DNA of 64,000 nt from Anaeramoeba flamelloides. Lineage: Eukaryota > Metamonada > Anaeramoebidae. Location of the stretch: assembly GCA_027625915.1 (NCBI GenBank), contig JANTQA010000045.1:1178001-1242000 (forward strand), in the 5' to 3' direction. The position numbers and the translations under genes were made by a program. Positions 54,476 through 64,000 of this stretch are shown piece by piece. Position 1 is the first letter of the stretch, and the number at the start of each line of letters is the position of its first letter. The notes under the pieces were generated by a model, which saw only the letters and a program-made list of their open reading frames with translations, ran no database searches and was not told where the DNA came from.

Positions 54476-56814
54476 AAAAATTCTTTCTTTTTTGTACAGT
54501 AGGTATTTTTTAAAGAAAAGTGAAGAACAAAACAATTATCAAATGAAAAAAAAATTAAAAAATGCTTTGTCTTGTGAATTCATTTTAAGACAAAATATTT
54601 GGTTTGGGTAGAGTTTGTTTGAATATTTTGAGTTCAATGAGTTGTCAAAAATATTAGTTTTAATTTGTTCAGTGAGATGTAACCCTAAAAAATCTTCAAG
54701 TAAATTTAACAGCAAATTCAAAAAAATCTTACTATATCTTGGAATTGAAAAAGGAAGAAAAAATCTGATAAACTCAAGACTGAATTTCCTTTTCAAGCTC
54801 TTTTATGAAAGGAATTATTTTTTTTTTAATGTTTAGATCCATTTTTTTACTTTAAAAAGTTCAAAAATCAACATATTTTACCAAATTATTTCAAAAAAAA
54901 CTATTTGTTCCTCAAAGAAGAAAGGGATCATATCATCTTTGAATAGAGTATGAATCAGTACACTTCAAAAATAAAACCACAAAGTTTTTACTCTTTAAAA
55001 AATACATTTAATTTCTAATAAAAATTTAATAATTATTTTAAATTTGAAAAAATTATTTTATTCAAGTAATATTTTTAATCAATTTTTTATTGTTATTGTA
55101 CAAAAAAATATGAGAAAAACAATCAAACCTTTACTTATAAAAGATTTCCAAATAAAATTTTTCAAAAACTTGTAAAATCCAACTTTTAACCTCAAGAAAT
55201 ACTTTTTTGTTTGATTATTTTTTAATAAATAATAAATAATCTATTCTTAATTATTCCAATGGGTTAGTAATAACTGAAAGATTAAATATATCATATGGCT
55301 TTATTATTATTTCTCAAATTTTTGCAAGATTTTTAAATAGTTATAACAAATATAAATAAATAATTCGTATTATAAAATTGAATATATATTGTTAAATAAC
55401 TTATTTTAATATTCTGAGTTTCTTGTTTATATTTTTTATATTTTAAAAAAATATAACTATATTTATTTATTTTTTAATAAATTTTTGGGAATAATGTAAA
55501 TGATCAATTATTTTAGATCTTCATATATTAAATTATTTAAATATTTTGATTATATTTTTAAATAAAGTAATGATTTTAAATGTAAGTTGATTATCAAACA
55601 CAGTTAAATTGCTAAAGAATTGATATTTTCAATAAATAATATGATTTTGAGTAAATTTTTGTATTTCTAATTCCATCCAAACAAAAACAGAAAAAAAGAT
55701 GATATCCTTTGAATGAGAATCAATTATAAAAAATGAATTCTTGTAAAAAGGATAATTCCTTTCTCTAAAGTTGTTGTGAGTTTTTTTATCAAGTTTATGG
55801 GATTTTTGTGAAAATAAGTGTTCTTTTTGTTCTGAGAAATAAATAAATAAAAGTTATAAATCTCTTAAATAATCCCAAGAATTTTTGATAATCTCTTGTT
55901 GTAAATTATAAGCCAGGCACTTTTTTTTTTCTTTTTTTTTCTTTTTTTTTTTTTTTTTATGATTACAGAAGTATCAAATGAGATATCGAACTGAGAATTA
56001 ACAAGGTAAATTCTGATGATGGTTTCTCAAAGTTGTGCTTACAAAAAAGAAATTATAAAAATGGAGGAACAAATTGAATTTATTTCTCAAAAAAATTGAG
56101 TAAATTTTTGACAAAAGTTGTTAATAAAACGTAAAAATGTCAGAAAAATTGAAAAAATTACGAAAATATTTACCAAATTTCAATTCATAATTTCAAATTT
56201 TATTATATAATAAATATCTCTACATTATGATTTGATGTAAACTGGGATATGTATTTGAGTGCTTGATTGTGAGTTGTTTTTAAAGAGGAATGAGAACAAG
56301 AAAAAACTTTTTAAATTTGAAACTATGTTTTTAATCTTTTTAAACAAGTGTTTTAAATCGACGTGGATATATATATATATATATATAATTTTTCAGTCAG
56401 AAGGGTCCACTTGTAGGAAGTAAATTATATGTTACTAAAGAGTTTGAATTGATAATATAAGAAAAAAACTCTTTCAGAAATTATAAAATTGAAATCATTT
56501 TTTCACATTTTACTTTTTTTTCAATTTTTTGTTACACCTAATTAGTAAGTATTTTTTTATTATTATTAAAGCAAGTTCGATAGTCGTTACGTAATAATAT
56601 GCTATTCTACTGTTAATGATAATAAAAATTATAGTAGAGAAATATTTTTGGTGTTTATCAGATTTTTTTTTGATCTTCAATAGGAGATCAAAATGAACAT
56701 CATTTTTTTTATTGATAATACCAAATTAAGTTAAACTTTAATATTGTTTGAATCAATTACTCTGAATTTTATTGTAGAATGTTTTGGTTAAAATATTTCC
56801 AAAAAATATAGAAA
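54476..56814. other. Upstream of the YAK1-like gene; no gene seen
   Basis: The first few hundred bases must hold the YAK1 promoter. Beyond that it is AT-rich spacer, with a T tract at 55920-55960 and an (AT)11 run at about 56367-56388. Confidence 0.3.
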
Positions 56815-57016
56815 AAAATAGTCTTTTCCACTTTTAAGATACATAATTTTTCCGGAATTTAAGGAACAAAAAAAAAATCACAAATTAAGATACATTTTTT
56901 CAACTTTTATGTTACACAAATTATTTTTTAATAATTTTAATTTTGTTCTTTGAATTTGAAAATATTTTTTTGGCTTAAATTTTGTTAAAAGTTTACGCCT
57001 TAAATATATCTGACTC
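56815..57016. mobile_element. Degraded family A MITE
   Basis: Keeps CCACTTTTAAGATACATAAT, TTTAAGGAACAAA and AATTAAGATACA in the left arm, and GGCTTAAATTTTGTTAAAAG, then GCCTTAAATATATCTGACT at right. The order and spacing match the intact copies; most of the palindrome has drifted. Confidence 0.55.
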
Positions 57017-60000
57017 TAAAACTTTTTTTATTAAAAAAAAAAAACAATATTCAGCCAATTCCAATAAAAAATCGAAATATAACCAGTTGTAAAAATGATT
57101 TTTTCATCAACAAAATATATATATATGTTTTCAATTGTATTAGAAATTTGTAGAGATCATCAAGTTATGAAAGGGGTTTTTGATCAAAAAGAAAATCATA
57201 AAAACAAATTTTCACCCCTTATAAATATCTTATAAAAACTAGATCAAACAATTCAATATATTTTATTTATGAAATACAATAACTGGTAAATAAATTGAAT
57301 AATTATCAAAGGCGATTAAATTTTCGTTTCTGGTCTTGTGTATTTAAATTTTTTCTGATTATTAAATTTAATAAAGATATTTTAAAATAAATTGGTAACT
57401 TTTTTGAAAATTGCTTAATGAATTTATAATTTATGATGAACCGTATTTAAAAAGTTTTAAATTATCTTTATCTTTTCTCGTTCTTATATATTTTTCTTTT
57501 CTTCTTTTTTTTTCCTTTGATTATTTGATAGAAATATTATGATATTTTCTGTCAATTTTATTTTTTCTGAAAATTATCTTTTTTTATAGTTAATTGTTAT
57601 TGGAGTAAAAAAATCATTTAAAAACAAAGATTTTTTAAAATAAATTTAAATAGTAATTATTTCAAAAAATATCTATTTAATTATATATTTAATCACATTT
57701 AATTGTTTAAAACTGTTAAAGAATATGAAAATAATTTAAAAAAAAAACTAATTTCAAATAATTTTCTAGAACTTTTAATCATGGTATTATTTTTCTCTGT
57801 AATTCTTAGTTTATTTTTGTAATTTTCTATGGAATTGTCACCCTTTTTCATTTGGAAATTATAAATTTTATGGTGAAATATTATTATTAAAAAGATACAA
57901 TTCTTTTTTATAGTCTTTCCGTTGCTTCAGATTAATTCGAACAAATAAAATATTTATCAAATTAAAACTATTAAAATAAAAAGTTCAGGAAAAGGGTTTT
58001 TTTTATTTATTTTTATAAATTAATATATTCCATTTGATTTTTGAAATGATGGGTAAAGTAATTCGTATTGATGTTATTTAACATAGTTTTGCTCTGTTAT
58101 TTTGAGTCAATATTTCAACATTTTTTTAGAGAATTTTCGAATCCAAAATCAATTTTCTTATTCTTATTATTTTATATCCAAAGTTATAATATTTTCACTT
58201 TATTTAATGTGCTTTTTTTTTTTTCTTTTTCATTTTTTATCTTTTTATTTGGTTTTTTCTAAAAGTGGATGAGAGAGTAATTGATTCAAAAATTTTTTAC
58301 ACCAAAAATAAGTTTAACAAGTTTCACAAAAAAAGCAGATATATAATATTAGTAAAAACTTTTCACTTAACAAATTATTTAATTTTATTTTTGTTTAGCT
58401 TTACTTTTTAATTACAACAAAAAAATCTTCAACTTCATCAATTTTTTTTTTTTTTTCTTTTTTAAAATTGAACTTTAAATCAACAAAATTAAAAATTTTA
58501 AAAGATTTTTTTGTATAGTAACCAAATTGTAAAAAAATAAATAGAATGATCACAAAAAAATATTTTTTAATTGTAATTATTAAAATAGAATAATTTGTTT
58601 AAAAAATTGTTCTAAGGTCGAAAAATGAAATGCTAAAATGTTAAATTATATTATATGTATTCCTAATTTGTCGAATTACTTATTAAAATCTTTTTTTTCA
58701 TTTGAATGTTTGTTTTTTTATGCTTTTAATCTTGTAATGTATTAGTATATTGTTGAGAATAATTATTTTTTCCAAAAACAATCATTTTCTTTCTATATAT
58801 TATTATAATTTAAAAAAAAATGGTTTTTAAGTATTTTAAATTATAAAAGCAATTTTAATAATGTATATTTGGAAAAAATAAATATTTTTTTTGTGGATTT
58901 AAGTAAATAATTTTTGATAACGGCATATAAGAAAGAGATTGACTATATCTTTAAAGTTTGAAATAGTATTATAGTTATTGTAGAAAGATTTTGTTTGATC
59001 ATTGTTTGATTCTGTAAAGTATATAACTTTTCTAATCTTATTATTTTCAACCGAAATTTAAGAAAATAAGAATTATTTTAGACAATAAATTTAACTTTAA
59101 AAAAGAGTTTTTAAAGTTGTTTTAAAATACCATATCAAAGTTTTTTTATATTAATTTCTCATTGAAAAAAGACTTATCGACTTTTATCTTTTTATTTAGC
59201 AATTTAAAATTATTTTTTAAGTTTTTTAGGTCTGCTTATTTATTCAAGAAAGGTCAAATAAAAAGTACTCCATTTTTAGGTAATGTCTGGAAATTGGGTA
59301 AATTTCCTTTCATATTGAAAAAAAAAATTTAAAAAGAAAATATTGTTTTTTTATCATTTAGAAAAAACCCAAAATTGTGTTAAAAAAAATTATTCTCTTT
59401 TGTTAAAAACAAAAAGGGGGAAAGAGATCATTTTTTTAATGGGGCTTGAAAGTTATAAATAAGAAAATTACAAATTGTAGAAAATCCAACAAAAAAAAAA
59501 CTTTTTTTTACTATTTTCAGTCAAGAAATTTTATAGCTTATTTTAAAATCAGTCCTTATTTAGAATATCCAATATGTTTTGAATTATTTATTTGATAGTT
59601 TATAGTTGAATATAAGTAAATATAAAATAAGGGGGTGTACTAATGATTAAAAAAATAGATTATCCAGTTTTTCTCTTTTTGGTTTATACAAACTTTAATC
59701 ACTGTACTAAGATATTTAACTTTAATTTTTTACTAATCAATTACATAATATTAATAACAAGGTACTTTTAAGTCCAATTATTCGTAATAACTATTAAAAA
59801 TAATAATTTTGTCTTTATTTTTTTTTAATTATTAGTATGTGTTGTTAAGTTATTCAGTGGATCCTCTACTCCAAAAACCAATATCATCCGATTTGGTTTT
59901 ATTTATTCAAACAATCCCTAATTATAATACTTTGTTTGGTGTAACCTTTGGGAGTCGATTTAAAGGCAATTCCTTTACTAAGTTGATATTAATCATTGTT

Positions 60001-60578
60001 TTTCAAAATCCTTAATGACATCTGATATCACTTAGAAAAATAATATTTTTTTATTCATTGATTCTGATGGTGGTAATTGAACCGAACCACGTACCCTTAT
60101 ATTTAATCATTTTTTGAAAAAAAAATAAATGTGTTTTTATATAGGTATTAATATATTTATGTCAGATATTGGAGATTAAGTATTCTTCCTTTATAATTTT
60201 TTCTCTTTTTTCAATATTTTACTTTATTAGTTTTTCTTTTTTTTTTTCTTGAATTGTCTTTTTTGGGTTTTTCGAAGTTGTGGGTTTTCAAAGTTTGACT
60301 TAGTCTTTAAACCACTTAAACCCACTTTTTATTAGCAAGGCATTTCATTAATATGGAAAATATCATTTTTTTAAGTTCTTTCAGTTTAAGTCCCTATTCT
60401 AACAAAATAAAATTACGAAATCAAAATAATAAAACTAAAATAAATAATGCTTTAGGGTTCATTAAAAATTATTTTAATTGAAATTATTTTTTTGTTTAAA
60501 GTTTCTCTTGATATTTTCACTAAAAAAAAAAAAATAATTTTTATACACATTTTTTTCACAAATAGAAATATTATATAT
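57017..60578. other. Intergenic, no gene seen
   Basis: 3.5 kb of about 85% A/T. Frames present are short and rich in Phe/Ile/Lys/Asn from homopolymers. No repeat shared with the rest of the window was noticed. Confidence 0.3.
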
Positions 60579-61087
60579 AGGATTGAAAAAAAATACCTGA
60601 AATCAAAATAATTCCTGACAGGCTTTTTAATTTTTATATTAAGGATTCAGGTTATGTGATTACTAAATAAATTCCTGATATTTGGGTGTCTAGCTTTTAA
60701 AACTGTAATTCATCACTTATTTAGATGATGAATTAATTAAATTATACTTGTTCAAAATAATATTAGAATCTATTAAAAAACAAGAATAAAAATAAGATTT
60801 TCCAAATTCATAACAAACTTCTATAAAACTGTATTCAGTTTTAAAATATGTAGATCTACTTGGATTTTCAAAGGATTAAATGGGTGCCATATATACTTCT
60901 CGCTTTAATGAACTTTAGGTGGGTTTATTAGTGTGTTGATAAAATATTTGGTTGAGTTATAAAAAGGATTTGATTTCAAATAAAAAAAATTACATAACAC
61001 TTTAAGTATTATTTACAATTAAAAATCTTGTCCGGGATTTTTTTCATGTCAGGGATTTTTTTCAGGATCAGTATTTTTTTCAATACT
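60579..61087. mobile_element. Family B MITE, subfamily 2, second copy
   Basis: Left end GATTGAAAAAAAATACCTGA, right end the inverse of AGTATTGAAAAAAATACTGA. The interior matches 52276-52771 block by block (ATGAATTAATTAAATTA, TGTTCAAAATAATATT, TTTAATGAACTTTAGGTGGG). The right arm has an extra GGGATTTTTTTCAGGATCAG segment, a small duplication of the motif spacing. Confidence 0.72.
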
Positions 61088-61090
61088 ATT

Positions 61091-61483
61091 CTATCAAATG
61101 GATACAAAGTCTCGATCAGTGAATTGATTTGTTTATTTAATATAGGTTATAATTTTTACAATTTTTCAAGTTATCTTAAAAACAGTAATCAATAGAAAAT
61201 TCGTAAAATTCCCTTATTTCCTGAAAATTGGAATGGTTTTTAAAAAGTAAATTATAACAAGTTAAAATACTCAGCTCATGAACACCAAACCCTTGTATCT
61301 AAAAACTTAATGTTATTTTTTTTTTCTTATTCCAATATACCATCTAATCCATCATTCAATTGTAGAACGAAGGTTGGGCCAATTTTGAAGGGAAATTCCT
61401 TGATTTTTTTTGAGGGTTTTTAATTTGGAATTTAATTTGTTGCAATATTTTAATAATTTTCCATAATATTTAATCTATTTAAG
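61091..61483. other. Spacer between two elements
   Basis: AT-rich; 61315-61375 is an inverted relative of 28785-28855 and 35345-35400. Ends with the TTAA target of the next element. Confidence 0.3.
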
Positions 61484-62032
61484 GTTTACAATCCCTGAAA
61501 CTGGAAAAAAGTTTATCTTGTATTGGGTGTGGTGACTTGTTATTTTGGTTCTTAGCTGATCGATCCACAACTAAGTTTGGATAGTATAGGTGGTTGAAAA
61601 ATGCTATTTTTGTCATTTTATTTTTTTTTTTTCCGAAATCCGAATTGATGAGTCTAAGATTAATTGATTGGAAGATATTTAATTAGCAATTGAGTTTTTT
61701 GTTTTCTGTGTTGAAATTATCATTTTCCTTTTACAGAATTAGGAGTAAATAAAAAAAAATTTTTTTACAAGCATCAAATAATACAAAGCGTAAATAAAAA
61801 TTTCAACACAGAAAACAAAAAACTCAATTGCTAATTAAATATCTTCCAATCAATTAATCTTAGACTCATCAATTCGATTTCGGAAAAAAAAAAAATAAAA
61901 TGACAAAAATAGCATTTTTCAACCACCTATACTATCCAAACTTAGTTGTGGATCGATCAGCTAAGAACCAAAATAACAAGTTGCCACACCCAACACAAGA
62001 TAATCTTTTTTCCAGTTTCAGGGATGTAAACC
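61484..62032. mobile_element. Family F palindromic element, nearly perfect and apparently young
   Basis: TTAA on both sides (61480-61483, 62033-62036). The arms 61484-61718 and 61799-62032 are about 97% complementary over some 235 bp, starting GGTTTACAATCCCTGAAACT and GGTTTACATCCCTGAAACTG. An 80-bp loop lies between. Too short to code for a transposase. High arm identity and intact TTAA suggest recent origin. The older relative is at 34678-35697. Confidence 0.88.
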
Positions 62033-62036
62033 TTAA

Positions 62037-63313
62037 CGTTATTTGTATTTTGTTTTTTTGAGATCTCGAGAATGAAAATTTTCTCTATTTTTATATAAAA
62101 ATTTTAAAATTTTCAATCTTTTTTTGTTAGAATTTCCTTTGTAACAACAGAACTTTATAAAACCAAGACTATATTTAAATAGTGTTTGTATTTGATTTCT
62201 TTGATGGGTTACTGAATACGTCTTCTATAAAAAAGAAACACACTATTTTATTTTTTCACAATTGTTTAAACTGAGTTTGCAGGGGTTATTTTGACAACAG
62301 TAGTGTTTATTTTTAAACTTGGTTTGTTGTAAATTCTTTTTACTAACCTTAAGTTTTTCAATTGAAATGTATCTTAGATCAAATGGGATTTTCTAAAAGA
62401 GTATGTAAAAAATAGTTCAAAAATTTGTGAGATCTTGGTATTTATTTTGGAACCAAAATTCAAAAAGGTTGTTCTAAAACAAGTCACTGTTTTCGCAAAA
62501 TGGTTTAAATTTCGTTTGTTAAAGAAATACAATATTTTACCTACAAAGAATTAATCGATTTAAAAGGTGTAATTGTCTTGTTTACAACAATTTTGTAACA
62601 AAAATTCAAGTTGTTTGTTTCTTCGGAAAAGAGAATAGATCGTATTTTTGATTTCTTTCTTGTGTTTTAAATTCACAGTATGCGGATGACTTTTGAGAAT
62701 AAGCCGATTTAAAGATTTCTTCAAATGCCTAAAGAACTTCATTCATAAAAAAAGATATTGGGGTTAACCTCCCGAACTAGATTTAGGAAGGGAAGTTCTA
62801 GAATGGGATTGAGACGATCACCTTTCTCTTTTAATTCACTTTGAGATCAAAAAATTAAACTCTGAAGAATATTTAACAAACAAAAAAAGAAAAATAATAA
62901 AAATAATTAACAACAACAAAAATATTTTTCTCTTTAAACAAATGAAAGCTGTATTGAGATCTTTTCCATTCGAAAACTTTTGAGAATTTATTAAAAACGT
63001 TAGAGGAAAAAAAAAATTATTAGCTATTTGCATCTTTTAATTTTAGTTACTTTTATTTATGAAAAAAAAATGAGTTCTAGTTTTACCTCGGTTGGCTTGA
63101 ATTAAAAAAAAATTAAAAAAAAAAATAAGTTCCTTTTTCATTTTTTTATCTTACTTCTTGTCTTTTTTTTTTTTTTTTTTTAAAATTCTTTTTCACTCTT
63201 TGTTTCAAAAACAGAAAATCAACTAGACTTGTTCACAAAAAACAAAAACACAAACACCAACAAAACAAACAACACACACTATATTCTAGAAAAAACAAAA
63301 TACAAACTCAAAA
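62037..63313. other. Intergenic before the last gene
   Basis: No supported gene. A minus-strand frame at 62742-62560 (containing LKKSLNRLILKSHPHTVNLK) is somewhat less AT-biased than usual but has no recognisable family. The 5' leader of the gene at 63314 is A/C-rich (AAAACAAACAACACACAC), as often seen upstream of well-expressed protist genes. Confidence 0.35.
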
Positions 63314-64000
63314 ATGGATCGAACAACACTCAAACTTGAATCACATTTTGGTACCGGTTTCCGTTTTACAAAATGTTGCCATACTGTTGATCGATTTGAG
63401 AACCTTGCGTCCTTATTAACTGGTTTAGAATTTGCACGCGTCGTGCTACAGGAAGAAGATTTAGATTTGGATAAGTTGTATTCAGAAAACTGTATTTCAT
63501 TTTTGACCCTTACATGCATTTTCTGTCCAAGCAAGTATATTCAATTTAAACAGGCAGGTGTAGAGATTGTACAGAATGTAGAAAACCTGACAACCTATCA
63601 GAATTTATTAAAGAATACCTTTTCGGTTCGTGACAAATGCTTATTTGAGATCAGTTTGGTAAATAAAGAGAAATCAGAATTATGGAAGCTTTTTCGAACC
63701 CTTTTTATGTTAAAGGCCATTATTGAAAAGGAAGGATCCAAGCAGGTCATAAATTCGGAATCTTCAAGCTCTTCAGTATCATTTTCAGACAACGATCTTG
63801 ATGACGAAGATGAAGACAAAAACAAAAAAGAAAAGCGAAAAAAAAAAGATGTTTTGGGCTCCTTTTCAAATTCAAACTCGGACTCTGACAACGAATTTAA
63901 TTCCAAAAAGAAAAACAAAATTCAAAAGAAGGACATTAGGATCATTTCTTCACTCAACAAAGAATTACCAAAGGCATTACAGAATTTAAAAAAAATTAAA
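63314..64000 (+). CDS. Unrecognised protein, N-terminal 229 residues (runs off the window)
   Basis: ATG at 63314, open to the last base with no stop. Composition is clearly less AT-rich than the spacer, and codons look like the ankyrin and RCC1-BTB genes, which supports a real gene. The first 145 residues look like a folded, mostly helical domain (MDRTTLKLESHFGTGFRFTK, FENLASLLTGLEFARVVL, LDLDKLYSENCISFLTLTCI, NLTTYQNLLKN, ELWKLFRTLFMLKAIIEKE). Residues about 150-215 are a Ser/Asp/Glu and Lys tract (SESSSSSVSFSDNDLDDEDE) typical of a disordered linker, so further domains probably follow. No signal peptide or membrane segment. I do not recognise the family and give no function. Confidence 0.8.
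   Translation, partial: MDRTTLKLESHFGTGFRFTKCCHTVDRFENLASLLTGLEFARVVLQEEDLDLDKLYSENCISFLTLTCIFCPSKYIQFKQAGVEIVQNVENLTTYQNLLKNTFSVRDKCLFEISLVNKEKSELWKLFRTLFMLKAIIEKEGSKQVINSESSSSSVSFSDNDLDDEDEDKNKKEKRKKKDVLGSFSNSNSDSDNEFNSKKKNKIQKKDIRIISSLNKELPKALQNLKKIK

Noticed and set aside
1-64000. CRISPR arrays, operons, Shine-Dalgarno sites
   Set aside because: The window is eukaryotic nuclear DNA; no regularly spaced repeats with unique spacers were seen.

Overview
This is a very AT-rich eukaryotic nuclear window. The genes have spliceosomal introns, TAA stops throughout, dense A/T homopolymers and a large load of small DNA transposons. The gene set points to a free-living amoeboid protist. An RCC1-BTB protein with an acidic insert, an ankyrin protein, and Asn/Lys/Glu-rich tails look most like what I recall of Anaeramoeba-type genomes; that placement is inference from style, not a database match.

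Layout. 1-5045 (+) holds the 3' half of an FHIP (FAM160/RAI16-like) gene; I could join its exons by homology and codon phase across a 3.4-kb intron that contains two transposons. 5046-8410 is a repeat field. 8660-10351 (-) is an internally deleted hAT relic. 10925-12913 (+) is a two-exon RCC1-BTB gene. 13340-17760 is a transposon graveyard: a LINE reverse-transcriptase relic, an inverted-repeat pair, and a 1.67-kb DDE element with perfect 15-bp terminal inverted repeats (TIRs). 20453-23128 (-) is the splicing factor PRP3, intronless. 23.7-28.7 kb holds Tc1/mariner-type non-autonomous elements, one still carrying a transposase C-terminus. 29684-30853 (+) is an ankyrin-repeat protein. 31.3-35.7 kb holds two TTAA-type elements. 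36055-37161 (+) is the 20S proteasome subunit alpha-6 (three exons, 245 aa). 42172-54475 (-) is a YAK1/DYRK kinase spread over about 12.3 kb with introns of about 2 and 7 kb. 54.5-63.3 kb has no recognised gene but includes a nearly perfect 549-bp palindromic transposon. 63314-64000 (+) is the start of an unrecognised gene that runs off the window.

The identified genes are housekeeping or signalling genes (RNA splicing, protein degradation, kinase signalling, probable vesicle transport, scaffold proteins). They are not an operon and show no functional clustering. The distinctive feature is the repeat landscape: at least nine small TIR element families, several in more than one copy, many hairpin-shaped. 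They sit between genes and also inside two introns, which have grown 10-50 times longer than the other introns here. No CRISPR array, rRNA, intact tRNA, LTR element or virus-like element was seen.
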